Shown one piece after another: positions 5,687 to 6,078 of a stretch of DNA of 6,078 nucleotides (the first letter of the stretch is position 1; the number at the start of each line of letters is the position of its first letter). The translations under genes and the position numbers were made by a program. Below the pieces are notes generated by a model. That model was not told where the DNA came from. It saw nothing but the letters and a program-made list of their open reading frames with translations, and did no database searches. Source of the DNA: Flavobacteriales bacterium. GTDB lineage: Bacteria; Bacteroidota; Bacteroidia; Flavobacteriales_F; PHOS-HE28. Location of the stretch: contig JALOLX010000136.1 of assembly GCA_025455765.1 (NCBI GenBank), positions 1 through 6,078 on the forward strand. The letters are read 5' to 3'.

Positions 5687-6078
5687 ATGGCCGAGCCGTT
5701 GAAGGAGCTATTCAACCGGGCGTATTTCGAACGTCTGGCGAACGAGTTGGAAGCTGCGCGGTCACCTGCCCACCGACTACCGCAAGGCGGTACACGTGCT
5801 GAAGGACCTGGCGCCGCGGATGCCGAAGGGCTACACAGCACTGTTGTATCCGGACTTCGTGGGGGTGTATGGCCTGCAAGATCCGCGGTTCTCGCTGGAA
5901 GCGTTGCAATACTTCACCGCGTTCGGCTCGTCGGAATTCGCCGTGCGCGAGTTCTTCCGCCGCGATGTGCAAAGCACGTTGAAGGTGATGCGCACATGGG
6001 CGGAGGACGAGAACGAACATGTGCGCCGCCTCGCTTCAGAAGGCAGTCGTCCGCGCCTGCCGTGGTCTTTCCGCCTGC
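5687..6078 (+). pseudogene. AlkC-like DNA alkylation repair gene, frameshifted and cut by window edge
   Basis: Two pieces of one family lie in different frames. From the ATG at 5687, MAEPLKELFNRAYFERLANE is the usual AlkC-type N-terminus. From about 5751 the family continues one frame over, from HLPTDYRKAVHVLKDLAP (5763 onward) through LLYPDFVGVYGLQD and FTAFGSSEFAVREFF to HVRRLASEGSRPRLPW, and is open to 6078. These are HEAT-like repeats of the COG4335 group, glycosylases that remove alkylated bases such as 3-methyladenine. Intact members have roughly 35-45 residues between the two pieces, with an acidic/aromatic stretch and an ELK-R-M-R-H-like segment, and these are absent. So a deletion whose length is not a multiple of three fits better than a single-base slip. 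The start frame stays open to the window end by chance. The family is recognised with confidence; whether the break is real or an assembly error is open. Confidence 0.82.

Noticed and set aside
5320..6020. Minus-strand frames of 173 and 102 codons at the right end
   Set aside because: They are antisense to the esterase C-terminus and the alkC-like gene, whose family motifs are on the plus strand.

Overview
The window looks like a piece of a GC-rich Bacteroidota chromosome, probably Flavobacteriales-like; this is inference from gene content, not a species assignment. The clues are the typical Bacteroidota form of sigma-54 (rpoN), secreted proteins whose signal peptides end before a Gln, few strong Shine-Dalgarno sites, and TAnnTTTG-like -7 promoter elements upstream of several genes. 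Coding density is high and no gap exceeds 300 bases. No rRNA, tRNA, CRISPR array or insertion sequence was seen.

Left part (1-924, all minus strand): a small-gene island. In transcription order it holds a short secreted protein of unknown function (924-667), an orphan DUF433 antitoxin-like protein (670-455), and a RelB-like antitoxin (397-203). The last overlaps a RelE/ParE-family toxin (206 to beyond base 1), which is cut by the window edge.

Middle (946-4507, all minus strand): rpoN, then 13 bases later a PAP2-like membrane protein, then a secreted GH29 alpha-L-fucosidase. rpoN and the membrane protein are probably co-transcribed. The fucosidase may have its own promoter overlapping the stop codon of the membrane protein gene.

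Right part (4570-6078, plus strand, divergent from rpoN): a secreted alpha/beta-hydrolase of the Fes/IroE-like esterase type with a helical C-terminal tail, then an AlkC-like DNA alkylation repair gene that runs off the window. Both show lesions. The esterase has the nucleophile Ser and the His but lacks the segment that normally carries the beta-strand and the acid residue. The alkC-like gene switches frame near base 5755 and lacks roughly 40 expected residues.

I see no convincing new multi-gene system. The observations most worth checking are the two deletion-like lesions, the orphan DUF433 placed before an unrelated toxin-antitoxin pair, and -7-like boxes only 4-7 bases before several start codons, which may mean leaderless mRNAs.
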